Source of the DNA: an uncultured Oscillospiraceae bacterium
GTDB taxonomy: Bacteria > Bacillota > Clostridia > Oscillospirales > Ruminococcaceae
Direction: 5' to 3'
NCBI GenBank assembly: GCA_934448295.1
Contig: CAKSEY010000006.1
Span: 62,001 to 126,000 of the forward strand
DNA length: 64,000 bases
The translations under genes and the position numbers were made by a program. Below the pieces are notes generated by a model, which saw only the letters and a list, made by a program, of their open reading frames with translations, had not been told where the DNA came from and made no database searches. Below are positions 8,289 through 18,065 of the stretch, in pieces. Position 1 is the first letter of the stretch; every line of letters begins with the position of its first letter.

Positions 8289-11267
8289 GTGGCAAATGAG
8301 CGAAAAGCGAAGCTGAAAAGGGTCACATCACTGTTTGTGTCGGCTGTGGTGGCTGCGACCATGTTTCAGGTTCAGTTGGCGCCGGGCGCTTCAGCGGAAA
8401 CTGAGACGAGCACATCGTCCAGTTCCGATATGGAAAGCCTGAGCATCGTCAGCAACAAAAACGCGTACAGAAAGTACATAGCAAAGTATACGGACGCGGC
8501 CAAGCCGATGGAGGAAGTCAACATCGACGTGACCAAATTCGAGCAGAGCGATGACATCGACGTTAAGCTTGAGGACTACGAGGGCGAGGATCAGTGCGTG
8601 GCATGGGTCGACTGCGAGGGTACCCTCTCCTGGAACTTTGACGTCAAGACTGCCGGTCTGTATAACCTCGAGATGTTCTATCACCCCATCACGGCAACCA
8701 ATACCACCATCGAGCTGGAAATGATGATCGATGGCGAGTATCCCTTCGACGAGGTAAAGCTCGTTGAGCTGGATCGCTACTGGCAGAACGAGACTGCGAT
8801 CGGCTGGGACGCGCGCAAGAAGAACCAGAAGCGCCCCCCGCAGGTCGAGTACAACACCTGGGTCACTTATCCCATCAAGGATAAGGACGGACTTATCAAC
8901 ACCCCGTATTTCTTCTACCTTTCCGAGGGCTCTCACACGATCTCCCTCACAGGTGTAAAGACGAATTTCTATCTGAAGAGCATGAAGTTCTTCAACTCCG
9001 AGGAGCTCCCCTCTTATGCGGAGATAGCTCCCACCGAGGCTGAGATCGAGGCTACTCCCGCTTTCGGAAGCAACACGGATATCGGTCACGTTGAGGCGGA
9101 AAATACCTACTACACCACCGCTTCCACACTTTACCCCACTTACGACAGAACAGACTGCTCCGTAAGCCCCTCCCACCCGGTAAACAAGCGCTATAACACT
9201 ATCGGCGCGGATACCTGGAACAAGGCTACGCAGTCCATCGCATGGCAGGTAGAGGTGCCGGAGGACGGTTACTACAAGATACAGCTCAGATGCCGTCAGA
9301 GCACGATGCGCGGATTCTTCTCCAACCGCCGCGTGTACATAAACGGCGAGGTTCCCTGCAAGGAGCTTGACGATATCAAGATCCAGTACAACCCCAACTG
9401 GCAGACTGTTGACCTTAAGGACGCTGACGGCAACTACATCTACGTTCATCTCAACAAGGGCGTGAACGAGATAATGCTGGAGGCTATCCCGGGCGACATC
9501 GGCGAGGTTATGGAGCGCCTGGACGACCTGGTATTCGAGCTGAACTACTATTACAGACGTATCCTCATGATCACCGGTCCGAGCCCCGACGAGTACAACG
9601 ACTACTACCTTGAGGATCAGATCGACGGTCTGTTTGACTTCTTTGAGAGAGCTATCAACCAGCTCTACGCTGAGAAGAACGGCATTGAGGAGCTGACAGG
9701 CGCAGGCTCTGAGGCTTCCACGCTCCAGACGCTCGCGGTCATCCTCCAGATGGCGGTAGACCACCCCGAGGATCTGCCGCAGATGCTTTCCTCCATCAAG
9801 GATCAGATCTCCGCTGTTTCCGCATGGATGAGAGACTACCGCAACCAGCCCCTTGAGATGGACTATCTTGAAGTGAAGTCCTGCCATGATGAATTCCGCA
9901 AGAGCGGTGCGAACTTCTTCGAAGCTTTCGCATTCGGCTTCCAGTCCTTCATCGGCTCCTTCTTTGAGGACTACACCTCCGTTTCCGATTCCATCGGCGC
10001 GGAAAAGACCCTGAACGTGTGGATCTCCCTCGGTCGTGACCAGGCAACCGTTGTTAACGAGCTGGTAAGCTCCGAGTACAACCCGAACAGCGACACCAAG
10101 GTAAACATCTCGCTGGTACAGGGCGCGGTTCTCGAGGCTACACTGGCGGGCAAGGGTCCTGAGGTCGCACTGTTCATCGGCGGCGACTTCCCGGTAGTCT
10201 GCGCTTCCAGAGGTCTGCTTGTTAACCTTAAGGAGCAGCCTGGCTACGAAAACGTGGTCAGCCGCTTCACCAAGGACGTTACCACCCTCTATGAATTCAA
10301 CGGCGGCGTTTACGGACTTCCGCTGACAGAAAACTTCCCGATGCTCTTCTACCGCACCGACGTTCTTGAAGAGCTCGGATACACAGAGCCACCGACAACA
10401 TGGGACGGCCTTATCAACATGCTGCCTGACCTCCAGAGAAAGTACCTCGAGGTTGGTCTTATCCTCCCGTCAAATATCTCTTCCCAGGTATTCGACGCAG
10501 GCAACACGTTCGTTCTGCTGATGCTCCAGACCGGTCAGGACTTCTACAACTTTGATGAAGCAAGCGGTCAGTACATCTCCACAACGTTCGACACCGAGGC
10601 GGCGGTTGAGGCGTTCACCAGGTGGACTAAGTTCTACACGATCTACGACTTCGACCAGACTTACGACGCATTCACCAGATTCCGTACAGGTGAGATGCCG
10701 ATCCTGCTCCAGAACTACGCGTTCTACAACCAGCTCAGCGTTGCGGCTCCTGAGATCAAGGGTCTGTGGTCGTTCACGCACGTTCCCGGTTCCTACGTTT
10801 ACGACGCGGACGGCAACAGGGTGAAGAACGACGACGGTTCCTACAAGATCGACTACACCGCAAACTCCGGTTCCTCCGGCGCGGTGATCTTCAATAGCTG
10901 CAAGGATATCGGCGCTGCATGGAACTTCATCGACTGGTTCACCACCACCGATGTCCAGGTAGAATACGGTAAGACTATCGAAGCTATCATGGGCCCGATG
11001 GGTCGTTATGACACAGCTAACGTCGAGGCTCTCGGCAGACTTAACTGGTCAACATCTGAGTACAACAAGATAAGCGACCAGATGAGCAACCTGAAGGAAG
11101 TACCGATCATTCCTGCTTCCTATGCGGTAACGCGTAACGTTTACAACGCATTCAGAGCGGTAGTAAACAACCAGAAGAACCCGAGATATCAGCTCAGCTC
11201 CTACAACAGAGACATCAACTCTGAGATCGTAAGAAAGCTGACAGACCTCGGCTACTACAAAGGTTAA
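8289..11267 (+). CDS. Large secreted solute-binding protein with N-terminal beta domains
   Basis: 992 residues, starting at GTG 8289 with AGGAAAGG 11 nt upstream; an in-frame GTG at 8277 overlaps that site. Residues 1-35 are a Sec signal peptide ending ASA; there is no lipobox Cys, unusual for a Gram-positive binding protein. Two beta-sandwich, CBM-like units follow (about 80-230 and 255-430), with motifs such as GLYNLEMFY and DGYYKIQLR, then a helical linker. From about 560 the chain is a family 1 sugar-type binding protein (VWISLGRDQATVVNELV, then YGLPLTENFPMLFYRTD). It probably delivers a glycan or glycan-like ligand to the adjacent permeases. The ligand cannot be told from sequence. It is the only binding protein for the two permease pairs of the operon. 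Confidence 0.8.
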   Translation: MANERKAKLKRVTSLFVSAVVAATMFQVQLAPGASAETETSTSSSSDMESLSIVSNKNAYRKYIAKYTDAAKPMEEVNIDVTKFEQSDDIDVKLEDYEGEDQCVAWVDCEGTLSWNFDVKTAGLYNLEMFYHPITATNTTIELEMMIDGEYPFDEVKLVELDRYWQNETAIGWDARKKNQKRPPQVEYNTWVTYPIKDKDGLINTPYFFYLSEGSHTISLTGVKTNFYLKSMKFFNSEELPSYAEIAPTEAEIEATPAFGSNTDIGHVEAENTYYTTASTLYPTYDRTDCSVSPSHPVNKRYNTIGADTWNKATQSIAWQVEVPEDGYYKIQLRCRQSTMRGFFSNRRVYINGEVPCKELDDIKIQYNPNWQTVDLKDADGNYIYVHLNKGVNEIMLEAIPGDIGEVMERLDDLVFELNYYYRRILMITGPSPDEYNDYYLEDQIDGLFDFFERAINQLYAEKNGIEELTGAGSEASTLQTLAVILQMAVDHPEDLPQMLSSIKDQISAVSAWMRDYRNQPLEMDYLEVKSCHDEFRKSGANFFEAFAFGFQSFIGSFFEDYTSVSDSIGAEKTLNVWISLGRDQATVVNELVSSEYNPNSDTKVNISLVQGAVLEATLAGKGPEVALFIGGDFPVVCASRGLLVNLKEQPGYENVVSRFTKDVTTLYEFNGGVYGLPLTENFPMLFYRTDVLEELGYTEPPTTWDGLINMLPDLQRKYLEVGLILPSNISSQVFDAGNTFVLLMLQTGQDFYNFDEASGQYISTTFDTEAAVEAFTRWTKFYTIYDFDQTYDAFTRFRTGEMPILLQNYAFYNQLSVAAPEIKGLWSFTHVPGSYVYDADGNRVKNDDGSYKIDYTANSGSSGAVIFNSCKDIGAAWNFIDWFTTTDVQVEYGKTIEAIMGPMGRYDTANVEALGRLNWSTSEYNKISDQMSNLKEVPIIPASYAVTRNVYNAFRAVVNNQKNPRYQLSSYNRDINSEIVRKLTDLGYYKG

Positions 11268-11276
11268 GGTTTAATT

Positions 11277-11298
11277 CTCTCCGGCGAAAGCCGGAGGG
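11277..11298 (+). other. Intercistronic stem-loop after the binding-protein gene
   Basis: CTCTCCGGC-GAAA-GCCGGAGGG with a GNRA loop and no U run. Such hairpins after binding-protein genes often protect the upstream mRNA part and so raise binding-protein output relative to permeases. Confidence 0.55.
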
Positions 11299-11332
11299 GT
11301 ACCGTACCATAAGAAAAATAGGAGGAATCAGC

Positions 11333-12271
11333 TTGTTCGGTAAAGAGAAATCGCAGTATATCGAGGACAGCAAGTTCCGTTATACGATGCGCGAAATGAA
11401 GAAGAACGGCAGCGCGTATATCCTCGCTCTTCCGTACTTCCTTTTGTTCCTGATATTTACGGGCATACCGGTCGTTATCTCCCTCCCTGTCGGATTCACG
11501 AACTTCAACATGGTTCAGTTCCCGCAGTGGGTCGGACTCAGCAACTTCTATACCCTGTTCCTTCAGGACGACGTATTCCTTATCGCTATCCAGAATACCC
11601 TGGTGTTCGCGATAATCACAGGCCCTGTCAGCTACGTTCTCTGCTTCCTGCTGGCATGGCTCATCAATGAGATGCCCGGTCCGCTCAAGACTGTATTTAC
11701 ATACATCTTCTACGCGCCGACCCTTGCGGGAAACATCTACGCAACCTGGCAGCTCATCTTCTCCGGCGATACCTACGGCTTCCTGAACTCCGTGCTCATG
11801 AGCCTTGGTCTTATCCACGGCCCGCAGCAGTGGCTGACTGACGCAAGATATATCCTGATGTGCGTTATCATCGTACAGATGTGGATGGCTCTTGGCGCAG
11901 GCTTCCTTTCTCTGCGTGCAGGCTTCCAGGGCATCGATAAGTCCGGTTACGAGGCCGGCGCTATCGAGGGCATCAAGAACCGTTTCCAGGAGCTCATCTA
12001 CATAACTATCCCGGCAATGGGCCCGCAGCTTCTGTTCGCAGCGGTAATGCAGATCACATCTTCCTTCACCGCCGGCGATATCGGACGTTTCCTGACAGCG
12101 TTCCCGTCAACCGACTACGCGGCGCACACGATAATGACCCACGCGTTCGACTACGGCTCAGTCCGCTACGAAATGGGTTACGCCTGCGCGATATGCTTCC
12201 TGCTGTTCATAGTCATGATCGTAGTTAACAACGTTATCCGCAAGGCTATGAGCGGAATTCTGGATACTTAA
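11333..12271 (+). CDS. MalF-type ABC permease (pair 1)
   Basis: A 312-residue inner-membrane protein with about six membrane segments. The cytoplasmic EAA loop that contacts the ATPase is visible as GYEAGAIEGIKNRFQELIYI followed by TIPAMGPQ. It starts at TTG 11333, supported by AGGAGG 8 nt upstream. It lies 65 nt after the binding-protein gene and 12 nt before the partner permease. It belongs to the sugar-permease (MalF/UgpA) family; with its partner it forms a transmembrane channel. Which ATPase it uses is open: only the two MacB-type ATPases at the head of the operon are nearby, although a shared MsmK-like ATPase elsewhere in the genome is possible. Confidence 0.85.
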   Translation: MFGKEKSQYIEDSKFRYTMREMKKNGSAYILALPYFLLFLIFTGIPVVISLPVGFTNFNMVQFPQWVGLSNFYTLFLQDDVFLIAIQNTLVFAIITGPVSYVLCFLLAWLINEMPGPLKTVFTYIFYAPTLAGNIYATWQLIFSGDTYGFLNSVLMSLGLIHGPQQWLTDARYILMCVIIVQMWMALGAGFLSLRAGFQGIDKSGYEAGAIEGIKNRFQELIYITIPAMGPQLLFAAVMQITSSFTAGDIGRFLTAFPSTDYAAHTIMTHAFDYGSVRYEMGYACAICFLLFIVMIVVNNVIRKAMSGILDT

Positions 12272-12283
12272 GGAGGACGGAAG

Positions 12284-13144
12284 ATGCGCATTATTAAGAA
12301 AAGAAAAAAGTGGGGAGGCTCCCGCGGCGGCGATATAGCGATCTTTATTCTGCTCGTTCTTATCGGTCTGTTCATGCTCTTCCCGATCTACCTTTCGGTG
12401 ATTCAGTCCATCAAGCCGGTCGAGGAACTGTTTGTATTCCCGCCTAAGCTCTATGTTCAGCGTCCCACGTCGCAGAACTTTGAGGATATGCTCAAGGTTG
12501 CGGGCAGCCTTGATGTTCCGTTCTCAAGATATGTGTTCAACTCGGTATTCGTTTCTGTCGTAGTTACAGTAGCTCAGCTGTTCCTTTCATCCTCCGCGGC
12601 TTATGTGCTGGCGAAGGTAAAGGCACCGGGCGTTAAGGCGATGAACAAGGTAATTGAGATCGCCCTGCTGTTCACCTCCTCCGTAACCTATATCGTACAG
12701 TACATCGTTATGGCGGCTATGGGTATGATCGATACCTACTGGGCTATAACGCTTCCTTACATCGCAACTCCTATGGGACTGTTCCTTATGAAGCAGTTCA
12801 TGGGTCAGATCCCCGAGAGTATGATCGAAGCGGCAAAGCTGGACGGCGCGAGCCACCTCAGAGTTTGCTGGCAGATCGTAATGCCGAACGTTAAGCCTGC
12901 ATGGCTCACCCTGATGATATTCGCATTCCAGGGCGCATGGCAGATCACCGGCTACCTGTTCGTATATTCCGAGCAGTTAAAGCCTATTCCTATCGTAATG
13001 CAGCAGATCGCAGCGGCAGGTATTGCACGAACGGGCGTATCCTCAGCAACAGTCGTAGTACTGATGCTGCCGCCTATGATACTCTTCCTTATCCTCCAGA
13101 GCAACGTTGTTGAAACAATGGCTCACTCCGGACTTAAGGATTAA
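12284..13144 (+). CDS. MalG-type ABC permease (pair 1)
   Basis: A 286-residue membrane protein with a basic N terminus (RIIKKRKKWGG) and six predicted membrane helices. The EAA motif reads MIEAAKLDGASHLRVCWQIV then MPNVKPAWLT, typical of MalG/UgpE/LacG permeases. AAGGAGG precedes the ATG. It follows the MalF-type partner by 12 nt and is followed 37 nt later by the NHL/TPR gene. Confidence 0.85.
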   Translation: MRIIKKRKKWGGSRGGDIAIFILLVLIGLFMLFPIYLSVIQSIKPVEELFVFPPKLYVQRPTSQNFEDMLKVAGSLDVPFSRYVFNSVFVSVVVTVAQLFLSSSAAYVLAKVKAPGVKAMNKVIEIALLFTSSVTYIVQYIVMAAMGMIDTYWAITLPYIATPMGLFLMKQFMGQIPESMIEAAKLDGASHLRVCWQIVMPNVKPAWLTLMIFAFQGAWQITGYLFVYSEQLKPIPIVMQQIAAAGIARTGVSSATVVVLMLPPMILFLILQSNVVETMAHSGLKD

Positions 13145-13181
13145 GCGCGTACATCAGTTTATTTACGAAAGGATGATTTTA

Positions 13182-14849
13182 GTGCCATCAATTAAGCGCA
13201 TAGCAACGTGCGTGACGGCTTCGCTCATGGCGGCGGCAACCCTGCTGACCAGCACCGCGTTTGCCGATGAGCCATACTCCGGTTACAACTACGACTGGTG
13301 GAATGATCCGGTGCCCTCACAGAACGGCTATGTTGTTGATAAGGTTTACACCGGGCTTGACATGGGCGTAGACAACCTGTCTGAGCCGAGCGATATGTTC
13401 TTCTCGGACAATGATGATATGTTCATCGCGGATTCGGCTTACAAGCCGTCAAATCCCGCAAGCGATTCCGCCAAGGGACGTATCGTTGTAGTAGACAGCG
13501 ATTTCAACCTCAAGTACACGGTAGAATCCCTGGATTTCTCCGGCGTACAGGACTGGCTCGACCTCAAGGGCAGCGAGGCAAAGACCGGAAAGATATCCGA
13601 GGCGGATTATAACAAGGTCACGAACCTCGCGTTCAACGGTCCTACCGGCGTCTATGTCGACGTTGACGAGGATCAGGAAACCATCTACGTTGCAGATAAC
13701 TCAAACGACAGAGTGGTCGCATTCGAGATCGGCGAGATCGGAAACGACGCGTACAAGACGACAGTCGGCAAGGTAAAGGTGGTTTACACCAGACCTGACG
13801 CTTCCATGTACGATTCCACCGTAACGTTCAACCCCAGCAAGGTGCTGGTTGACGCTGCGAAGAACGTGTATGTGTGCATCAAGTCCATCACCAAGGGCGC
13901 GGTCGTATTCTCCAAGGAGGGCGACTTCAACGGCTACTTCGGCGCGAACCGCGTTGAGCAGACCGGCGAGGTGCTCCTGAACGCATTCTGGAAGCTCATA
14001 TTCAGCCGTGAACAGGCGAAGAAGATGAGACGAAGCGTTCCTGTCGAGATCTCCAACTTCGATATCGACACAGACAACTTTATTTACACCGTCACCGAAT
14101 CCAAGTCCGCTGAGACGGATATCCTGAAGAAGCTGAACTCCGCGGGTACCAACATCTTCACCAACCTGGGATATTCAGACTACACGTTCGGCGACGCGCT
14201 CACCAAGTATTACAGAGGTCAGACCTACTCCTCCCAGATCACCGATATAGATGTCGCTGAGGACGGAGTCATCAACCTCCTCGACCTCAAGACCGGACGC
14301 GTATTCCAGTACGACGACGAGTGCAACCTGCTGTTCATCTTCGGCGGTATAGGTCAGCAGAAGGGTACCTTCAACATCGTAAACTCCGTAGAGAGCAAGG
14401 GCGACAGAGTGTACGTCCTCGATGGAAGAAAGTGCTCCGTCACGGTATTCAAGCAGACCGAGTTCGGCTCGATCGTGCACAACGCCATCGCGCTGTTCAA
14501 CAAGGGCAAGTACGAAGAGGCGCGCGGCCCGTGGGAGGAAGCTCTCCGCCGCGACAGCAACTACTGGCTGGCTTACATCGGCCTGGGCAACGCTTATCTG
14601 AACGAGGGTCAGTACGACACCGCGATGAAGTACTTCTATCACAACTCCAAGACCGGCTATAACGACGCGTTCAAGAGCTGGCGTATGAACTTCATCAGAG
14701 ACAACTTCACGCTGTTCGCTGTTATCATCATCGCGCTGCTCGCATTCATCTACATCTTCTCCACATGGCGCGGAAAAGTCCGTGCAAAGAAGAGAGCCGA
14801 GCAGGAAAAGCTGTTCAGGGAAAAGAACAAAGGAAAGGAGGACGTCTGA
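13182..14849 (+). CDS. Secreted NHL-repeat and TPR membrane protein
   Basis: 555 residues from GTG 13182, chosen because AAAGG lies 9 nt upstream and a clean signal peptide (about 1-27, ending TAFA) starts there; the ATG at 13173 abuts the ribosome site. Residues about 45-400 hold NHL-like beta-propeller repeats (SEPSDMFFSDNDDMFIADS, GPTGVYVDV, IYVADNSNDRVVAF). Residues about 435-490 carry TPR units (FNKGKYEEARGPWEEALRRD, AYLNEGQYDTAMKYF). One membrane helix (about 510-532) and a basic cytoplasmic tail end the chain. So an external propeller and TPR are tethered to the membrane, suited to protein or glycan recognition next to the transporter. A role in assembly or sensing is inference. Confidence 0.75.
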   Translation: MPSIKRIATCVTASLMAAATLLTSTAFADEPYSGYNYDWWNDPVPSQNGYVVDKVYTGLDMGVDNLSEPSDMFFSDNDDMFIADSAYKPSNPASDSAKGRIVVVDSDFNLKYTVESLDFSGVQDWLDLKGSEAKTGKISEADYNKVTNLAFNGPTGVYVDVDEDQETIYVADNSNDRVVAFEIGEIGNDAYKTTVGKVKVVYTRPDASMYDSTVTFNPSKVLVDAAKNVYVCIKSITKGAVVFSKEGDFNGYFGANRVEQTGEVLLNAFWKLIFSREQAKKMRRSVPVEISNFDIDTDNFIYTVTESKSAETDILKKLNSAGTNIFTNLGYSDYTFGDALTKYYRGQTYSSQITDIDVAEDGVINLLDLKTGRVFQYDDECNLLFIFGGIGQQKGTFNIVNSVESKGDRVYVLDGRKCSVTVFKQTEFGSIVHNAIALFNKGKYEEARGPWEEALRRDSNYWLAYIGLGNAYLNEGQYDTAMKYFYHNSKTGYNDAFKSWRMNFIRDNFTLFAVIIIALLAFIYIFSTWRGKVRAKKRAEQEKLFREKNKGKEDV

Positions 14850-14852
14850 TCT

Positions 14853-15617
14853 ATGAGATTCAATCTTGATATGCCGGCATGGAAATGGCCGTTCTACGTC
14901 ATGCGTCATCCGTTCGAGGGCTTTGAGGATCTTCGCTGGAAAAAGGCGTACAACATGAAGGTCGCCCTGGTGATCGTAGCGCTCCTGTTTATCGTGAGCG
15001 TCTGCAAGGAGCTTATGACGGGCTTCCTTTTCAACACCAGCGACGTTAAGATCTTTAACATCGTTCCTATCATTATCCGCACGATAGTGATATTCTTCAC
15101 ATGGGTAATAGGCAACTGGGCGCTGTGCACGCTGTTCGACGGCGAGGGTACCATGAAGAACATCTGCGTTAACACCGCATATGCGCTGGTTCCCTACATC
15201 ATCGGCGAGGTCATCAACATAATCCTCTCCAACTGCCTGCTCCGCACCGAGTCCGCGTTCATCACGTTCGTGTCCTACGTTACGATACTCTGGTCGGCGC
15301 TGCTGCTGATATCAGGCATGAAAACGGTTCACCAGTACTCGATACCCAAGACGATCCTGTTCATGGCCATCACGCTTCTCGCGATGGTCGTAATACTTAT
15401 CCTGATCGTGCTCCTGGTTTCCCTGTTCCAGCAGGTTTACCTGTTCATCAACTCCATCTACACCGAGCTGCTGTACAGATTCACGAACCTGGAGCCGACC
15501 GCACTGATATTCATTTTCATCGGCGTTATCGTGGCAGTGATCGCAATAGTCGTAGCAGCCTATACTGCTTATGAAAAGCATCAGATCGCAAAGGAACGCA
15601 AAAAGCTGAATTCCTGA
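14853..15617 (+). CDS. YIP1-family-like membrane protein
   Basis: A 254-residue integral membrane protein with about five hydrophobic segments and a charged C-terminal tail (EKHQIAKERKKLN). The segment VIGNWALCTLFDGEGTMKNI then AYALVPYIIGEVI resembles the bacterial YIP1 domain. Bacterial members have no settled biochemical role. It starts 3 nt after the NHL/TPR gene, with AAGGAGG inside that gene's end, so translation is likely coupled. Its place between transporter and DUF5696 genes suggests a membrane partner of the complex (inference). Confidence 0.65.
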   Translation: MRFNLDMPAWKWPFYVMRHPFEGFEDLRWKKAYNMKVALVIVALLFIVSVCKELMTGFLFNTSDVKIFNIVPIIIRTIVIFFTWVIGNWALCTLFDGEGTMKNICVNTAYALVPYIIGEVINIILSNCLLRTESAFITFVSYVTILWSALLLISGMKTVHQYSIPKTILFMAITLLAMVVILILIVLLVSLFQQVYLFINSIYTELLYRFTNLEPTALIFIFIGVIVAVIAIVVAAYTAYEKHQIAKERKKLNS

Positions 15618-15633
15618 TTAGAGCATTGACAGG

Positions 15634-15655
15634 CTTTCCCCCGCGCGGGGGAAGG
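15634..15655 (+). other. Intercistronic stem-loop
   Basis: CTTTCCCCC-GCGC-GGGGGAAGG, a 9-bp stem with no U run, between the YIP1-like gene and the DUF5696-like gene. Likely a processing or stability element inside the operon. Confidence 0.5.
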
Positions 15656-15683
15656 CGCAAATATAGTAAATGGTGGTGTAAAA

Positions 15684-18065
15684 ATGCTTAATATTCGCAA
15701 GAAATTACTTGTCGGAGTCCTGTGCGCAGGCATGGTGCTTTCGGCAAGCCAGAGCGTTGCATGGTCTGAGGCTAACACTATGACAGCAGAAGCAGGTTCG
15801 GCAGAGGCTGAGCCCGAGGCTCCCGCTGAGGATTCCTCCGAAACCGAGGATACCAAGACGGACAAGGCCCCCATCAGCGAGGCGGACGAGCTTGCAAAGT
15901 GCCAGCTCGCAGCCTCCAACGAGAACTTCGAGCTGTATGTGAATACGCAGACCGGTCTGTTCGCATTCCGCACAAAGGACGGAGAGCACATCTGGTGGAG
16001 CAATCCCTATAACGCAGATGACGACCCCGTTGCGAACAACTCCAAGAAGGAGGATCTGAAGTCCTCCCTGGTAATCAACGCAGTTAAGGTAACGGATACC
16101 GAGTCCCCGTCAACGACCGTCCGCTCATGGAAGGACAGCGTAAACGCCATAGTCGAAACGGACGACGACATCAGACCCGGACTTTCCGTGACAATGGTGG
16201 ACAACGGCTTCAGGGCCGAGTACACTTTCCCCAACGAGGGAATCACGATCCCCTATTATATCACTCTCAACGGAGATTACATCGAGGCTTCCATTGCCGT
16301 AGACGAGATCTTTGAGAATGAAAGCGCCCCGACGCTCATCAGCGAGAGCTCACGTTCAGTCGTTGACGTGAACCTGCTCCAGGATCTGGGCGCGGCTTAC
16401 TCCGATGAGGAGGGTTACATCATCACACCGGACGGCTCCGGCGCGGTGATAAACTTCAACAACGGCAAGACAAAGGCTAACGAATACACCCAGCGTATCT
16501 ACGGCAGAGACCTCGCAAAGAGCCAGGATATGGCTCCGGCAAAGACCGAGCAGGCTTACCTCCCGATAATGGGTATCGTAAGAAGCGATAACGCGCTTCT
16601 GGAGGTAGTTACAGAGGGCGCTGCCTATGCTACCGCCAGGGCGGCAGTTTCAGGACAGAAGTCCACAAGCTACAACTCCGCGTGGTTCAACTTCCAGCTC
16701 AGGGCTACCGACACCTACTTCATGGGCGGTCAGAATGCCTCCGCGCTGAACGCTTATCAGGAGAAGATAATCCCTGAGAGCCGCGTGACCGTTCGCTATT
16801 ATCCGCTTGTAAAGGACAACATCAGCTACGTTGACCTGGCTAAGCGCTATCAGCAGTATCTGGTCGAGGAAAAGGGTCTCACAAAGGTCGAGAACGAGCG
16901 TTCTCCGCTGTACCTTGACCTCTGGGGCGGCACCGTCAAGGAGCAGTCCGTGCTTGGTTTCCCGATAAAGCTGGAAACAGCCGCTACCACCTACGAGCAG
17001 GCTAAGGAGATCCTCCAGGAGCTCACCACCAACGGCGTTGACGATATCATCGTATCCTACGAGGACTTCAACGCGGCGGGCGTGACCAGCAGAATTTCGA
17101 ACTCTGTTGATTACTCCGGAACCCTGGGCGGCAAGAACAAGTGGAAGGAGCTCAAGAGCTACTGCGACGCAAGCGGCATCACACTGGCGCCGAGCTTCGA
17201 CCTGATGGAATACGAGCGCAGCGGCAACGGCTACACCAAGACCGGCGCCTCCGCGATAGCTATTACCAAGGCTTACGCTACGCAGGGAGTTTACGAGCTG
17301 GCTTTCGGCACTCCGCACGACACCCGCGACAGCTGGTACATTCTTTCGCCGGCATTCTTTGAGAGAGTTTACGGCGATGTAATTTCAAGCTGCCAGAGAG
17401 AGGGCATGAGCGCGATCTCCGTTGCAGAGGGAACAAGCAAGCTTTACAGCGACTACACTGCAAACGCAGGCCGCAACACCTCCAGACAGCAGGCTGTGAA
17501 CAATCTCATCAAGGGCTACGAGATGATCAACCAGAGCGGTATGACGTTCGTATCCGGCGCTGCAAACGACTATGCGCTGCCCTATGTCGACTACCTGAAG
17601 GATGTTCCGCTTTACAGCAGCAACTTTGACGTATTCGATTATGATATCCCGTTCTATGAGCTGGTTATCCATGGTTATATCCCCTATACAACAAAGGCAA
17701 AGAACGCAAGCTCCAGCGCTGACGAGCTGTTCGTTTACTCCGTGGTCACAGGCACTCCGCTGCACTACGAGGTAATGTATGAGGATCCCAACGAGTTTAC
17801 CGACTGCTCTTACGACGAGCTGTTCTACACCTATTATAAGGGCTGGGTAAACGACATCGTTGCTGAATACAAGCTGATGAAGCAGTACGTTCTCCCGCTG
17901 ACCGACGAGACCATAGAGGACTTTGAGATCAACGGAGCCGAGTGCAAGTCTACATTCTCAGACGGAACAGTTGTTGAGGTAAACCTCGGCACTCTCCAGA
18001 TCTGGATAAACGGAACAGAAGTCAAGCTTTCCGATTTTGAAACGAAAGGAGCGACAACTGACTGA
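15684..18065 (+). CDS. Secreted DUF5696-like protein, possible glycan-active enzyme
   Basis: 793 residues with a signal peptide (about 1-28) followed by an acidic linker (EAEPEAPAEDSSETED). The rest resembles the DUF5696 family: an N-terminal beta-sandwich region (about 75-400) with TPDGSGAVINF, then a region rich in barrel-like strand motifs (YLDLWGG, DDIIVSYEDFN, LAPSFDLMEYE, FVSGAANDYALPYVDYL). That order, sandwich then barrel, is common in clan GH-D/GH31-like glycosidases, so an extracellular enzyme or pseudo-enzyme acting on glycan is possible, but no catalytic pair can be assigned. It sits between the two permease pairs, and its stop overlaps the next start (TGATG), implying translational coupling to permease pair 2. 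Confidence 0.65.
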   Translation: MLNIRKKLLVGVLCAGMVLSASQSVAWSEANTMTAEAGSAEAEPEAPAEDSSETEDTKTDKAPISEADELAKCQLAASNENFELYVNTQTGLFAFRTKDGEHIWWSNPYNADDDPVANNSKKEDLKSSLVINAVKVTDTESPSTTVRSWKDSVNAIVETDDDIRPGLSVTMVDNGFRAEYTFPNEGITIPYYITLNGDYIEASIAVDEIFENESAPTLISESSRSVVDVNLLQDLGAAYSDEEGYIITPDGSGAVINFNNGKTKANEYTQRIYGRDLAKSQDMAPAKTEQAYLPIMGIVRSDNALLEVVTEGAAYATARAAVSGQKSTSYNSAWFNFQLRATDTYFMGGQNASALNAYQEKIIPESRVTVRYYPLVKDNISYVDLAKRYQQYLVEEKGLTKVENERSPLYLDLWGGTVKEQSVLGFPIKLETAATTYEQAKEILQELTTNGVDDIIVSYEDFNAAGVTSRISNSVDYSGTLGGKNKWKELKSYCDASGITLAPSFDLMEYERSGNGYTKTGASAIAITKAYATQGVYELAFGTPHDTRDSWYILSPAFFERVYGDVISSCQREGMSAISVAEGTSKLYSDYTANAGRNTSRQQAVNNLIKGYEMINQSGMTFVSGAANDYALPYVDYLKDVPLYSSNFDVFDYDIPFYELVIHGYIPYTTKAKNASSSADELFVYSVVTGTPLHYEVMYEDPNEFTDCSYDELFYTYYKGWVNDIVAEYKLMKQYVLPLTDETIEDFEINGAECKSTFSDGTVVEVNLGTLQIWINGTEVKLSDFETKGATTD

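Noticed and set aside
8391..9887. 498-codon minus-strand frame inside the binding-protein gene
   Set aside because: Antisense shadow of a clearly coding gene; composition-driven.
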